From contig JAEZGN010000007.1 in assembly GCA_023437305.1 (NCBI GenBank), positions 186,001 through 250,000 of the forward strand: a stretch of DNA of 64,000 nt. Direction: 5' to 3'. The translations under genes were made by a program, and so were the position numbers. Below the pieces are notes generated by a model. That model did no database searches. It was not told the DNA's origin and worked only from the letters and a program-made list of their open reading frames with translations. Below, one piece after another: positions 25,310-33,411 of this stretch. Each line of letters opens with the position of its first letter. Position 1 is the first letter of the stretch. Source of the stretch: Bacteroidota bacterium (GTDB taxonomy: Bacteria; Bacteroidota; Bacteroidia; Bacteroidales; Dysgonomonadaceae).

Positions 25310-28300
25310 ATGAAAATAAAATATATAGCAGCTGCAACTACATTCTTGGCAACTATATGCCTCAACATGGCTGCTCTGGGAAGTAAAACACCTACTCTCT
25401 ATGACACAGTCGATAAAGAAAAAATGGGACATTGGGTCGACTCGGTCTATAATCAAATGTCGCAGGATGAGCGTATCGGGCAACTTTTTATGCCTGTTGT
25501 CAGTGGAGATAATACAGAGTCGAATAAAAATACGATAAAAAATCTGATAACAAACCAGTATGTCGGCGGACTTTTATTCTCTAAAGGTTCTCCTCAAAAT
25601 CAAGCCGAACTGACAAACTATGCCCAACAAACGGCTAAAACCCCTTTGATGATCTCTCTCGATGGAGAGTGGGGCTTATCGATGAGGTTGGATAATACTA
25701 CACAGTTTCCTCGCAATATGATGCTTGGTGCAATTCAAAATGATTCCCTGTTATATTACTATGGACTCGAAGTCGCTCGTCAGTGCCGACAGATAGGTGT
25801 GCAAGTAAATTTTGCTCCTGCGCTCGATGTTAATAGCAATCCGAATAATCCTGTGATCGGGAACCGTTCGTTCGGTGAAGACCCCGACCGTGTAGCCCAA
25901 CTTGGTGTTATGTATTCGAAAGGCTTGGAAGCAGGTGGGGTGATGGCCGTAGCAAAGCATTTTCCGGGACATGGAGATACTTCTGCCGATTCTCATAAAA
26001 CTTTACCTACCATTACGCACGATAAAGACAGGCTTGATGATTTTGAGATAAAGCCTTTCAGAAAATACATTGATGCGGGCTTGTCGGGAATGATGATCGG
26101 GCATTTGAATATTCCGGCTCTTGATCCTAAAAGACAACCCAGCTCCCTGTCAGAGCCTATAGCCACTAAGCTGTTGCAAAATGATCTTGGCTTTTCGGGG
26201 TTGATCTTTACGGATGGCTTGCAAATGAGAGGGGTTTCGGGAGAAGATAACTATTGTGTAAGAGCCCTGTTGGCCGGAAACGATATTCTTTTGGGACCGG
26301 TAAATACAGTGAAAGAATTTAATGCAGTAAAGAAAGCAGTAGCAGATACTTTGCTGACGGAATCGCAAATAGAGGCTAAGTGTAAGAAGGTATTGGCATA
26401 CAAATATATTTTGGGATTAAATCGTGTTGGGACTATCGAAACTTCGAGTCTTATTCAAAGTCTGAATGATGCGAACGCAGAATGGATAAACCGAAACCTG
26501 CATAGGGATGCGATGACATTGATAAAAGATGATGATAAAATCGTCCCGTTAAAAGGGCTTGATAAAAGAAAAATTGCAGCCATATCGATAGGTGCTTCGG
26601 TGGACAATACATTTCATACTATATTGAAAATGTATGCAGATGTTACCTGCTTCAATGTTTCGGATAGTGATGCCCTTTTACAGCTGAAAAAAGGACTTGA
26701 GCCATATAACACAATTATTGTATCGGTGCATACTGCAAGATCAAATTTTAGCACAGCTATACAAAATGTGATACAAGGAAAAGAAGCTGTACTGGCTTTT
26801 TTCCTTAATCCGTACCGCGTAGCTGCTTATACATCTGTAGTCAAAGAAGCCGATGGTGTCTTGTTGGCTTATGAAGATACCGATCTGGCTCAGAACTATG
26901 CAGCTCAGGCTATATTTGGAGGGAATGCTATTACTGGAAAAGCTCCTGTGACAGTAAAAGGAGTGTTTAAAGAGGGAAAAGGGATCAATACTAAAAAGAT
27001 AAGACTAAGTTATACTGTGCCCGAAGAAGTGGGCATACCAACAAACCGACTGGATGGTATAGAGACTATTGTGCAAGAAGGTATAAAAGCACAGGCTTTT
27101 CCGGGATGTCAGATATTGATAGCCAAAGATGGAGAAGTTATTTATAATAAATCATTCGGTTCGTTCGAATATGATGGTAAACAAAAGGTGACGAATACCG
27201 ACCTGTACGACCTTGCCTCCATGACGAAGGCTACGGCTACTGTTCCTGCTGTGATGAAATTGTATGACGATGACAAATTGAAACTCAATACACCTATCAG
27301 CAACTATGTATCTGTTCTGAAAGGTACGGACAAATCGGATATAACAGTGCGGGATGCTCTCTTACACGAAAGCCGACTTCCGGCCTTTATCCCTTACTAT
27401 ATGAATGCGATAGACGAGGATAGCTATGAAGGTGAATTGTTCAATCGTACGCAGACTTCTCTTTATTCTTCTCAGTTCGATGCGAATACTTGGGCTCGTA
27501 CAGATTATAAATTTAAACCTTCGATGGTGTCTCAAACTCCTAAAGTGGGCTTCTTGCCTTTGGCCGAGGGGCTTTTCATCAACAAAACCTATTCAGATAC
27601 TATTATTTCTGAAATTGCGAAGTCGAAATTGTCTAAAAGAAAACGATACGTGTATAGCTGTCTCAATTTCATGCTACTGAAAGAAGTAGTAGAAAAAATA
27701 TCGAAAGAGGATTTGAATACATTTGTACAGGAAAACTTTTTCAGCAAGCTGGGTGCTACAACAACGACCTACAATCCATTGACAAAATTCGATAAACAAA
27801 GGATTGTCCCTACCGAGAAAGATGATTTTCTTCGCAAACAACTTTTGCAAGGCTATGTACATGACGAAGGCGCCGCCTTTATGGGTGGGGTCTCAGGCAA
27901 TGCAGGCTTGTTTTCGGATGCGAATGATATTGCCAAGCTGTATCAAATGTGGCTGAATATGGGTACTTATGGCGGAGAAGAATATTTGTCGCCAAAAACT
28001 TGTCAACTATTTCTTCAAACAAAGAGCGGAATTTCGCGCCGTGGACTGGGTTTTGATAAGCCTGAAACAACGACCAGCAAACTGAGCCCGACAGCGTTAA
28101 GTGCACCAGCCAGCACATATGGACATACAGGGTTTACAGGAACTTGTTTCTGGGTCGATCCCGATAATAATTTAATTTATATATTTTTGTCGAACAGAGT
28201 GAACGATAAACGAACTCATAATGCGATATCTACTTTAAATATACGTACACGTATTCAGGAAGAGATATATTCGGCGATGAAAAAAGGAACTGTATCACAA

Positions 28301-28357
28301 GAAACAAATATAACTAATACTAATACCAATGACAAACAAAAGACTGACGCTGAATGA
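25310..28357 (+). CDS. NagZ-type GH3 N-acetylhexosaminidase fused to a serine beta-lactamase-like domain
   Basis: A 1015-residue exported fusion protein. Residues 1-25 are a signal peptide. Residues 40-360 are a GH3 TIM barrel of the NagZ subfamily, with KHFPGHGDT at 216-224, the Asp-x-His dyad DSH at 227-229 and the nucleophile Asp302 in FTDGLQMRG; NagZ removes N-acetylglucosamine from anhydro-muropeptides. Residues 400-550 match a C-terminal GH3 alpha/beta domain. Residues 575-985 form a beta-lactamase/penicillin-binding domain with the catalytic Ser637 in SMTK and GHTG at 938-941; the middle motif reads YSC (782-784) instead of the usual YxN. Such fusions are known in Bacteroidota and suggest periplasmic muropeptide processing. 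The gene overlaps the next one by 29 bases. Confidence 0.93.
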   Translation: MKIKYIAAATTFLATICLNMAALGSKTPTLYDTVDKEKMGHWVDSVYNQMSQDERIGQLFMPVVSGDNTESNKNTIKNLITNQYVGGLLFSKGSPQNQAELTNYAQQTAKTPLMISLDGEWGLSMRLDNTTQFPRNMMLGAIQNDSLLYYYGLEVARQCRQIGVQVNFAPALDVNSNPNNPVIGNRSFGEDPDRVAQLGVMYSKGLEAGGVMAVAKHFPGHGDTSADSHKTLPTITHDKDRLDDFEIKPFRKYIDAGLSGMMIGHLNIPALDPKRQPSSLSEPIATKLLQNDLGFSGLIFTDGLQMRGVSGEDNYCVRALLAGNDILLGPVNTVKEFNAVKKAVADTLLTESQIEAKCKKVLAYKYILGLNRVGTIETSSLIQSLNDANAEWINRNLHRDAMTLIKDDDKIVPLKGLDKRKIAAISIGASVDNTFHTILKMYADVTCFNVSDSDALLQLKKGLEPYNTIIVSVHTARSNFSTAIQNVIQGKEAVLAFFLNPYRVAAYTSVVKEADGVLLAYEDTDLAQNYAAQAIFGGNAITGKAPVTVKGVFKEGKGINTKKIRLSYTVPEEVGIPTNRLDGIETIVQEGIKAQAFPGCQILIAKDGEVIYNKSFGSFEYDGKQKVTNTDLYDLASMTKATATVPAVMKLYDDDKLKLNTPISNYVSVLKGTDKSDITVRDALLHESRLPAFIPYYMNAIDEDSYEGELFNRTQTSLYSSQFDANTWARTDYKFKPSMVSQTPKVGFLPLAEGLFINKTYSDTIISEIAKSKLSKRKRYVYSCLNFMLLKEVVEKISKEDLNTFVQENFFSKLGATTTTYNPLTKFDKQRIVPTEKDDFLRKQLLQGYVHDEGAAFMGGVSGNAGLFSDANDIAKLYQMWLNMGTYGGEEYLSPKTCQLFLQTKSGISRRGLGFDKPETTTSKLSPTALSAPASTYGHTGFTGTCFWVDPDNNLIYIFLSNRVNDKRTHNAISTLNIRTRIQEEIYSAMKKGTVSQETNITNTNTNDKQKTDAE

Positions 28358-29174
28358 CGAATTGAAACCATTTTTTAGTACCGAAAACCAGTTAATATGG
28401 GATTTGATAATAGAAAACAAAGCCGAAGAATTGCAACCGGCATTATCCGAAGACGATGAGTATATCAATAAAATACTTGCCGAACTTTTTACAGCTGGTA
28501 AGAGCAATACACTTGACGCATATGATTTTGTAACTGTCAAAGAGTCGAATAGTCGTTTGTTCAGAGATTTGGTTCGTTTCGTTTTTGCTTCAGATATTAA
28601 TGGAAATTATGATGAGATAAAAGAATCAATCTTGAACAAGATTTTCGATTTTACACCCGATATGATTGAGCAGTTGCAAAAAGAGACCCAAGGATACCCT
28701 ATGAGGCCTGTTTCCGAACTTGTAATCAAAGAAGCTTCATCGATTCGCATGACATTGAATACATTGGCTTATTATTTTCGCGAAAAGGAAGATGTTGAAG
28801 GACTGCACTTTGCTACGGTTATGAGAACGAAGCTTACGCTGTCTATTATGAGCAACTATAAAAATATAGTAGGGCATGATATGATAGAAGCCGCTAAAAT
28901 AAAGGAACGGGTGGGGGAGACTGAAGCCGCTCTTGTTTTTTATAATGCTGCCCGTGAGAACCTGAAAAATGAACTGCATTGGTTTATTGAAAGTCCCGAG
29001 ATGGGAGCCAGCGAAGATGATGTGATCATGCTACAATCTCTTAAAGAAGCATATCAGTCTATCGACAGGTTAAAGAATACAGAGGAGTTTGTGCAAACAT
29101 GTGAAATTATCGACGAAATATTGAGCAGGGAATATGTTGAGTATGACTTCGATGAAGAGGATGAGGAAGATTAA
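28329..29174 (+). CDS. Unknown acidic helical protein in the recycling operon
   Basis: A 281-residue protein that I do not recognise. It has no signal peptide or membrane segment, so it should be cytoplasmic. It is predicted to be almost wholly helical, with repeated Leu/Glu-rich helices, for example at 65-105 (LFRDLVRFVF, then ESILNKIFDF) and 185-245, and ends in an acidic tail (DFDEEDEED) typical of chaperone-like or nucleic-acid-mimic proteins. The start ATG lies inside the end of the GH3/beta-lactamase gene (29-base overlap), and its own 3' end overlaps the dipeptidase gene, so all three are probably made from one message with coupled translation. A partner role in muropeptide handling is only inferred from position. 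Confidence 0.75.
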   Translation: MTNKRLTLNDELKPFFSTENQLIWDLIIENKAEELQPALSEDDEYINKILAELFTAGKSNTLDAYDFVTVKESNSRLFRDLVRFVFASDINGNYDEIKESILNKIFDFTPDMIEQLQKETQGYPMRPVSELVIKEASSIRMTLNTLAYYFREKEDVEGLHFATVMRTKLTLSIMSNYKNIVGHDMIEAAKIKERVGETEAALVFYNAARENLKNELHWFIESPEMGASEDDVIMLQSLKEAYQSIDRLKNTEEFVQTCEIIDEILSREYVEYDFDEEDEED

Positions 29175-29850
29175 AAAAAATATATTTCTATATTGCTGTC
29201 TTTTGTTGTTGCCTTATGTTTTATTTGCTCAGCAGCAAAAGACAGCATCTAGTTTCGAAGAATACTTACAAACGCAGGAGCTGGTAAATGTTAATGCTCT
29301 GGATAGCAGTATTCGTGTAGATATGAAGTATTCAACAACAGATAACTTTACAAAAACAATTCTTTACGATTCGTTGGCAAATATATATCTGCATCCTTTG
29401 GCTGCAAAAAAGTTGGTGGCTGCACAGAAATATTTGAAGACTCTCCACCCTGATTATAGTTTATTGGTTTATGATGCCATACGTCCTTTGAGTGTGCAGC
29501 GTAAGATGTATCGGGTGGTGCAGAATACCAAATATGCGGCTTATGTCGCAAACCCCTCACGTACAGGCCTTCATAATTATGGAATGGCGGTAGATCTTAC
29601 TATTTGTAACAAAAAAGGTGTACCTTTGGATATGGGCACTTCCTTCGATTTTTTTGGTAGTGCTGCCGGTATTAATAAGGAGACGGAATTGGTGCAACGA
29701 GGTGTTCTTACAAAACAGCAAGTCGCAAATCGTGAACTATTGCGCAAAGTGATGAGGCATGCCGGTTTTTTGACTATACGTGGCGAATGGTGGCACTTCA
29801 ATGCTGTACCCCTTATAGAAGCCCGCAAGTTGTATAAGGTTATTGAATAA
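29152..29850 (+). CDS. VanX-type D-alanyl-D-alanine dipeptidase, exported
   Basis: Zinc dipeptidase of the M15D family (VanX/DdpX), which hydrolyses D-Ala-D-Ala. Counting from an upstream ATG at 29134 (238 residues), the zinc ligands are His147 and Asp154 in SRTGLHNYGMAVD and His221 in EWWH; Glu218 is the catalytic base and Arg117 in DAIRP binds substrate. In-frame ATGs also lie at 29143 and 29161; I chose 29152 because it gives a good signal peptide (MKRMRKIKKN, then a hydrophobic stretch ending LFAQ). The start lies inside the 3' end of the unknown gene. With the NagZ/beta-lactamase fusion it suggests recovery of wall peptides in the periplasm. There are no vanH/vanA genes nearby, so a resistance role is unlikely. 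Confidence 0.88.
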   Translation: MKRMRKIKKNIFLYCCLLLLPYVLFAQQQKTASSFEEYLQTQELVNVNALDSSIRVDMKYSTTDNFTKTILYDSLANIYLHPLAAKKLVAAQKYLKTLHPDYSLLVYDAIRPLSVQRKMYRVVQNTKYAAYVANPSRTGLHNYGMAVDLTICNKKGVPLDMGTSFDFFGSAAGINKETELVQRGVLTKQQVANRELLRKVMRHAGFLTIRGEWWHFNAVPLIEARKLYKVIE

Positions 29851-29901
29851 TGACTTTTCTTTTTCTTTCGAACGATATTGTAACTCTAAAATAATAAGCA
29901 C

Positions 29902-30621
29902 ATGAAAAGGAATTACACAGTTTTACTTGTATCATTTGTTTTGAGTATGTGTGCACAGGACGTTAGCGCACAATTTGTGGTGGCGCAAGACACCATTCGC
30001 GGACGAATCGACTTTTGTCCACGTCTTGGCGATTTGCATAACGCTGTAGACATTCCCAACGATTCTGTTTTTTATATGCTGCCTATAGATCCGAGTACAG
30101 ATCCCTGGCGTCAGGTATATCGTTATATGCCTGATAGAAGCGTGAACGGTGGATATATTCATGGTAGGAATCTGATGCGAGTGGATGATTATGATATAGT
30201 AGAAGTAGAGCGTCTATCAGCTCATGGTAGTATATCGTTCAAGAATGCAGATGTACGAGTCGTTGTTTCCGTTGCGCCCATCGGTTCAAAAGATGCTTCG
30301 GTGAAAAAAGGTGCTGACGGTATTTACAGAATAAACGGTAAAATAGCTTATGGCGTCTCAAGATGGTCTTCTCCTCAATTGCACTACAAATCTATTACGG
30401 TGTCTATAAAAGGACGGAATATCCCTGTTCCTCAAAGGATATTTGAGCATTTACTCGAACCCGATATTGAGGATATGGTTGTGTATTATAACTCTAGCAA
30501 AGGGATAGTTTATATACAAGTCAATAATGGTGGCACATCAGCTTCTTATACAGCATTGTTTACTGTTTCTATTCGGGGTGCTTTAAGCCCGTATGTGTTT
30601 GATCCATCAATGAACAAATGA
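29902..30621 (+). CDS. Exported protein of unknown function
   Basis: A 239-residue secreted protein with a signal peptide at 1-24 (VLSMCAQDVSAQ). The mature part is rich in beta-strands and Val/Ile/Tyr, with a run of alternating hydrophobic residues at 95-125 and 185-230, which suggests a beta-sandwich. I see no catalytic motif, no lipobox (the Cys at 17 is not followed by a lipoprotein consensus) and no known family. It begins 51 bases after the dipeptidase stop and may be the last gene of the operon starting at 25310, or have its own promoter; no clear promoter is visible in the gap. Confidence 0.65.
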   Translation: MKRNYTVLLVSFVLSMCAQDVSAQFVVAQDTIRGRIDFCPRLGDLHNAVDIPNDSVFYMLPIDPSTDPWRQVYRYMPDRSVNGGYIHGRNLMRVDDYDIVEVERLSAHGSISFKNADVRVVVSVAPIGSKDASVKKGADGIYRINGKIAYGVSRWSSPQLHYKSITVSIKGRNIPVPQRIFEHLLEPDIEDMVVYYNSSKGIVYIQVNNGGTSASYTALFTVSIRGALSPYVFDPSMNK

Positions 30622-30763
30622 GAGTAAGCGTCAGGTCGATATACTTTTTTACTCTCCTAAATGATATGAAAGATTCAGCGCAAGGATAATCCCTTTTTAA
30701 AGAATTTATCTTACAATAAGAGTTCTTTGAAGTGCTTATATGTAGATTTTTATTGTACAGTAA

Positions 30764-30815
30764 AAGAGTGACAATGCAAAACAGTGTGAAATCTGTTACT
30801 TTTGTTACTTTTTAA
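30764..30815 (-). repeat. Dispersed repeat, family B copy 2
   Basis: Read on the minus strand this sequence (AAAAAGTAACAAAAGTAACA, then GATTTCACACT) resembles 9981-10040, which has a 10-base insertion and a small difference in the TTTTCAC part. It is the recognisable feature of the 240-base gap between the unknown secreted protein and pssA, where I see no gene. Confidence 0.5.
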
Positions 30816-30861
30816 CAATTGAGCAGATAGTGATTGGCTGAGAATCCTGACCGAAAAGAAT

Positions 30862-31572
30862 TTACTTCTTTAATATTCCCGTTTGTTGAAAGATAGACAG
30901 AGTGATATAGAGCAATATTCCTGCTGTTATCCCTAGTACTCCGATTGTTATTGTAGCTACAATAATGAATGCTGCAAGAAAATAGCGATACTCGTTTCCT
31001 TTAAACTTGATGTTTTTTATTTTCAGTGAAAACATTGGTATTTCTGATACCATAAGTAAAGAAAATACTATAATAGCAACCAGAAAAGTGTACATTAAGG
31101 ATGGAGTTATCATCGGAACTTTGTATGTAAGACCATAACAGAAGCTAACCCAAAACATGGCATTAGCCGGAGTATTTAGCCCGATAAAAGACTCGCTCTG
31201 CCTTTCGTCTACGTTGAACTTTGCTAAGCGTAAAGCTGAGAAAATAGCGAGTAGGAATGCCATATATGGCAGATATTCTATTATAATGGGATTCTGAGTT
31301 ATGCGTATTGTGTTTTCTGATAAGAAGCGGAAGGCTGCAATGCTTGGAGCTAATCCAAAGCTGACCATGTCGGCCAGAGAGTCGAGCTCTTTACCTATTG
31401 GAGAATAGGCCTTCAACAAGCGAGCGGCAAACCCATCAGAGAAATCGAACAGAGCTGCGATGATAACCCATACTACGACCCATGTGTATTCTCCCTGAAA
31501 TGCCATAACCGTGGCTATACATCCTGAAAACAGGTTGAGGGAAGTGAGTGTGTTTGGGATATGCTTTTTCAT
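30862..31572 (-). CDS. pssA: CDP-diacylglycerol-serine O-phosphatidyltransferase
   Basis: Phosphatidylserine synthase of the CDP-alcohol phosphotransferase family, 236 residues, making phosphatidylserine from CDP-diacylglycerol and serine in the inner membrane. The catalytic signature is complete: D46-G47-x2-A50-R51-x8-G60-x3-D64-x3-D68. About seven or eight hydrophobic helices span the protein. It starts 4 bases after the end of psd on the same strand, so the two enzymes of phosphatidylethanolamine synthesis form one operon. Confidence 0.95.
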   Translation of the reverse strand: MKKHIPNTLTSLNLFSGCIATVMAFQGEYTWVVVWVIIAALFDFSDGFAARLLKAYSPIGKELDSLADMVSFGLAPSIAAFRFLSENTIRITQNPIIIEYLPYMAFLLAIFSALRLAKFNVDERQSESFIGLNTPANAMFWVSFCYGLTYKVPMITPSLMYTFLVAIIVFSLLMVSEIPMFSLKIKNIKFKGNEYRYFLAAFIIVATITIGVLGITAGILLYITLSIFQQTGILKK

Positions 31573-31576
31573 CTCT

Positions 31577-32242
31577 TTATGCTCGGAATTTTGCTATTAC
31601 AGTCTGGTTTCCGGTTACCTTTTGATCCATTTCTACAAGTATCTCAGTGCCTAACGGTAGATATACATCAACTCTTGACCCTAGTTTGATGAAGCCGAGA
31701 TGTTCGTCTATACTGGCTGTTTCTCCAACCTGTGCATAGGTTACAATCCGTCGGGCCATAGCTCCTGCTACCTGACGCAGCAATATTTGGTTCTTACCGT
31801 CTTCTGTTTCCATGACTACAGTCGACCTCTCGTTTTCTGTGCTCGATTTTGGCAGGTATGCCGCCATAAAGCGTCCATCATGATGCTTAGACATCAGCAC
31901 TTTTCCGTTGATAGGATACCAGTTTGCATGAACATTAAATGGAGACATAAATATAGATACGATAATGCGTTTGTCTTTAAAGTATTCGCCTTCGTACACT
32001 TCTTCTATAGCTACTATCTTTCCATCGGCAGACGCTACCACAACACCGTTGCTGTCGCCTTTGAATTGCCTATACGGACTCCGATAGAAGTTGAGCACTA
32101 TACCAAAAAAAACAAGTGATGCTCCACCTGCAAGATAGGATAAAAATGTGTGACGGAAGAAATACCAAAGTACCCCGTTTAATACAAACAGGATTATAAA
32201 ATATGTTGTTAAAACGCCTCGTCCTTCGTGATGAACCTTCAT
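31577..32242 (-). CDS. psd: Phosphatidylserine decarboxylase proenzyme
   Basis: Short-form phosphatidylserine decarboxylase, 221 residues from the ATG at 32240-32242 (MKVHHEGRGV). It turns phosphatidylserine into phosphatidylethanolamine. The self-cleavage site is Leu187-Gly188-Ser189 (IKLGSRVDVYLP); the Ser becomes the pyruvoyl cofactor. A membrane helix pair lies at 10-50 (TTYFIILFVLNGVLWYFF and LAGGASLVFFGIVL). A longer frame starting with TTG at 32305 would cover the promoter and is not supported. The promoter (-7 box complement of 32275-32282) is 33 bases upstream and drives psd-pssA. Confidence 0.95.
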   Translation of the reverse strand: MKVHHEGRGVLTTYFIILFVLNGVLWYFFRHTFLSYLAGGASLVFFGIVLNFYRSPYRQFKGDSNGVVVASADGKIVAIEEVYEGEYFKDKRIIVSIFMSPFNVHANWYPINGKVLMSKHHDGRFMAAYLPKSSTENERSTVVMETEDGKNQILLRQVAGAMARRIVTYAQVGETASIDEHLGFIKLGSRVDVYLPLGTEILVEMDQKVTGNQTVIAKFRA

Positions 32243-32274
32243 TATTTTGTGATAAACATATTTAATGTAAGGTG

Positions 32275-32305
32275 CAAAAGTATCTTTATTTGGCGATATA
32301 TACAA
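32275..32305 (-). promoter_or_regulatory. Promoter of psd-pssA
   Basis: On the minus strand TTG (complement of 32303-32305) and TACTTTTG (complement of 32275-32282) are separated by 20 bases. Confidence 0.65.
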
Positions 32306-32332
32306 ATTTGGAATCTGAATTTTAGTACAAAA

Positions 32333-32361
32333 GAAAAGAGAGATGATCGAATCACCTCTCT
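32333..32361 (-). terminator. Terminator of prs
   Basis: An 11-bp stem (32337-32347 with 32351-32361, one G-U pair) with a 3-base loop is followed on the minus strand by TTTTC. It lies 29 bases after the prs stop codon. Confidence 0.8.
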
Positions 32362-32390
32362 GATGTATGTATTTTATACCTATTTTGTTT

Positions 32391-33329
32391 TTATAGAATA
32401 TACAGTGAACTGATAGATTCGTTGCTCAATACCCTGCGGATAGCATTCGCAAACACATCAGCTACAGATAAGATAACTACCTTTTCGCACTTTTTAGAGT
32501 AAGGGATACTGTCTGTAAATACCATTTCGGTAAGTCCCGATTGGGTTACTCTTTCCGATGCTGGGTCAGACATCACCGCATGACTGGCTATAGCTCTCAC
32601 CGATTTGGCTCCACTGGCTTTCATTATGTCGGCAGCTTTTGTTATTGTACCTGCTGTATCCACAATGTCATCTACCAGCAACACATCCATTCCTGTAACG
32701 TCACCGATGATTTGCATTTCGGATATTTCGTTTGCTTTCTTGCGAAGTTTATAGCATATAACCATCGGCAAGCCAAAGTATTTGGCGTACGAGCTTGCGC
32801 GTTTAGTACCACCCACATCCGGTGTTGCTATCACTAGGTTATCGGTATCTAATGTTTTGATATAGTCAACGAATATTGCAGATGCATATAAGTGGTCTAC
32901 CGGAACATTGAAGAACCCTTGTATCTGGTCGGCATGCAAGTCCATAGTTATAAGTCTATTGATACCCGCTGCACTAAGCATATCCGCTATCAGTTTAGCA
33001 CCAATAGAAACACGAGGTTTATCTTTGCGGTCTTGGCGAGCCCAGCCGAAGTATGGTATTACCGCTATTATAGATGAGGCCGACGCTCTTTTTGCTGCGT
33101 CGATCATCAATAGAAGTTCCATAAGATTATCTGAAGAAGGGAATGTGGACTGTATCAAAAAAACCTGACACCCCCTGATTGACTCTTCGTATGAAACAGA
33201 GAATTCTCCATCGGCGAAGCGTTCAATTTTCATTTTACCCAAAGGGCATCCAAGGCTAGTACATATTTTTTCAGCTAAGTAACGAGAATTAGTTCCCGAG
33301 AAAATTTTGAAAGGTAGATTATTGTCCAT
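32391..33329 (-). CDS. prs: Ribose-phosphate pyrophosphokinase
   Basis: PRPP synthetase, 312 residues, which transfers pyrophosphate from ATP to ribose 5-phosphate and feeds nucleotide, histidine and tryptophan synthesis. The N-terminal half carries GCPLGKMKIERFADGEFSV and the flexible catalytic loop at about 98-110 (FGWARQDRKDKPR). The PRPP-binding loop is DVLLVDDIVDTAGT near 213-226. The length and motifs are those of a bacterial class I enzyme. A monocistronic gene with its own terminator. Confidence 0.98.
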   Translation of the reverse strand: MDNNLPFKIFSGTNSRYLAEKICTSLGCPLGKMKIERFADGEFSVSYEESIRGCQVFLIQSTFPSSDNLMELLLMIDAAKRASASSIIAVIPYFGWARQDRKDKPRVSIGAKLIADMLSAAGINRLITMDLHADQIQGFFNVPVDHLYASAIFVDYIKTLDTDNLVIATPDVGGTKRASSYAKYFGLPMVICYKLRKKANEISEMQIIGDVTGMDVLLVDDIVDTAGTITKAADIMKASGAKSVRAIASHAVMSDPASERVTQSGLTEMVFTDSIPYSKKCEKVVILSVADVFANAIRRVLSNESISSLYIL

Positions 33330-33411
33330 CTCTTCTTTAGTTTTTTAATCTTTATGGAAAGTTTTTTTAATAGATTTATATGAGACTGTAAAATTAGGAA
33401 AAACAACACAA

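Noticed and set aside
29134..29850. vanX as part of a glycopeptide resistance cluster
   Set aside because: No vanH, vanA or vanS/vanR genes are near, the protein carries a signal peptide, and the neighbours point to wall recycling.
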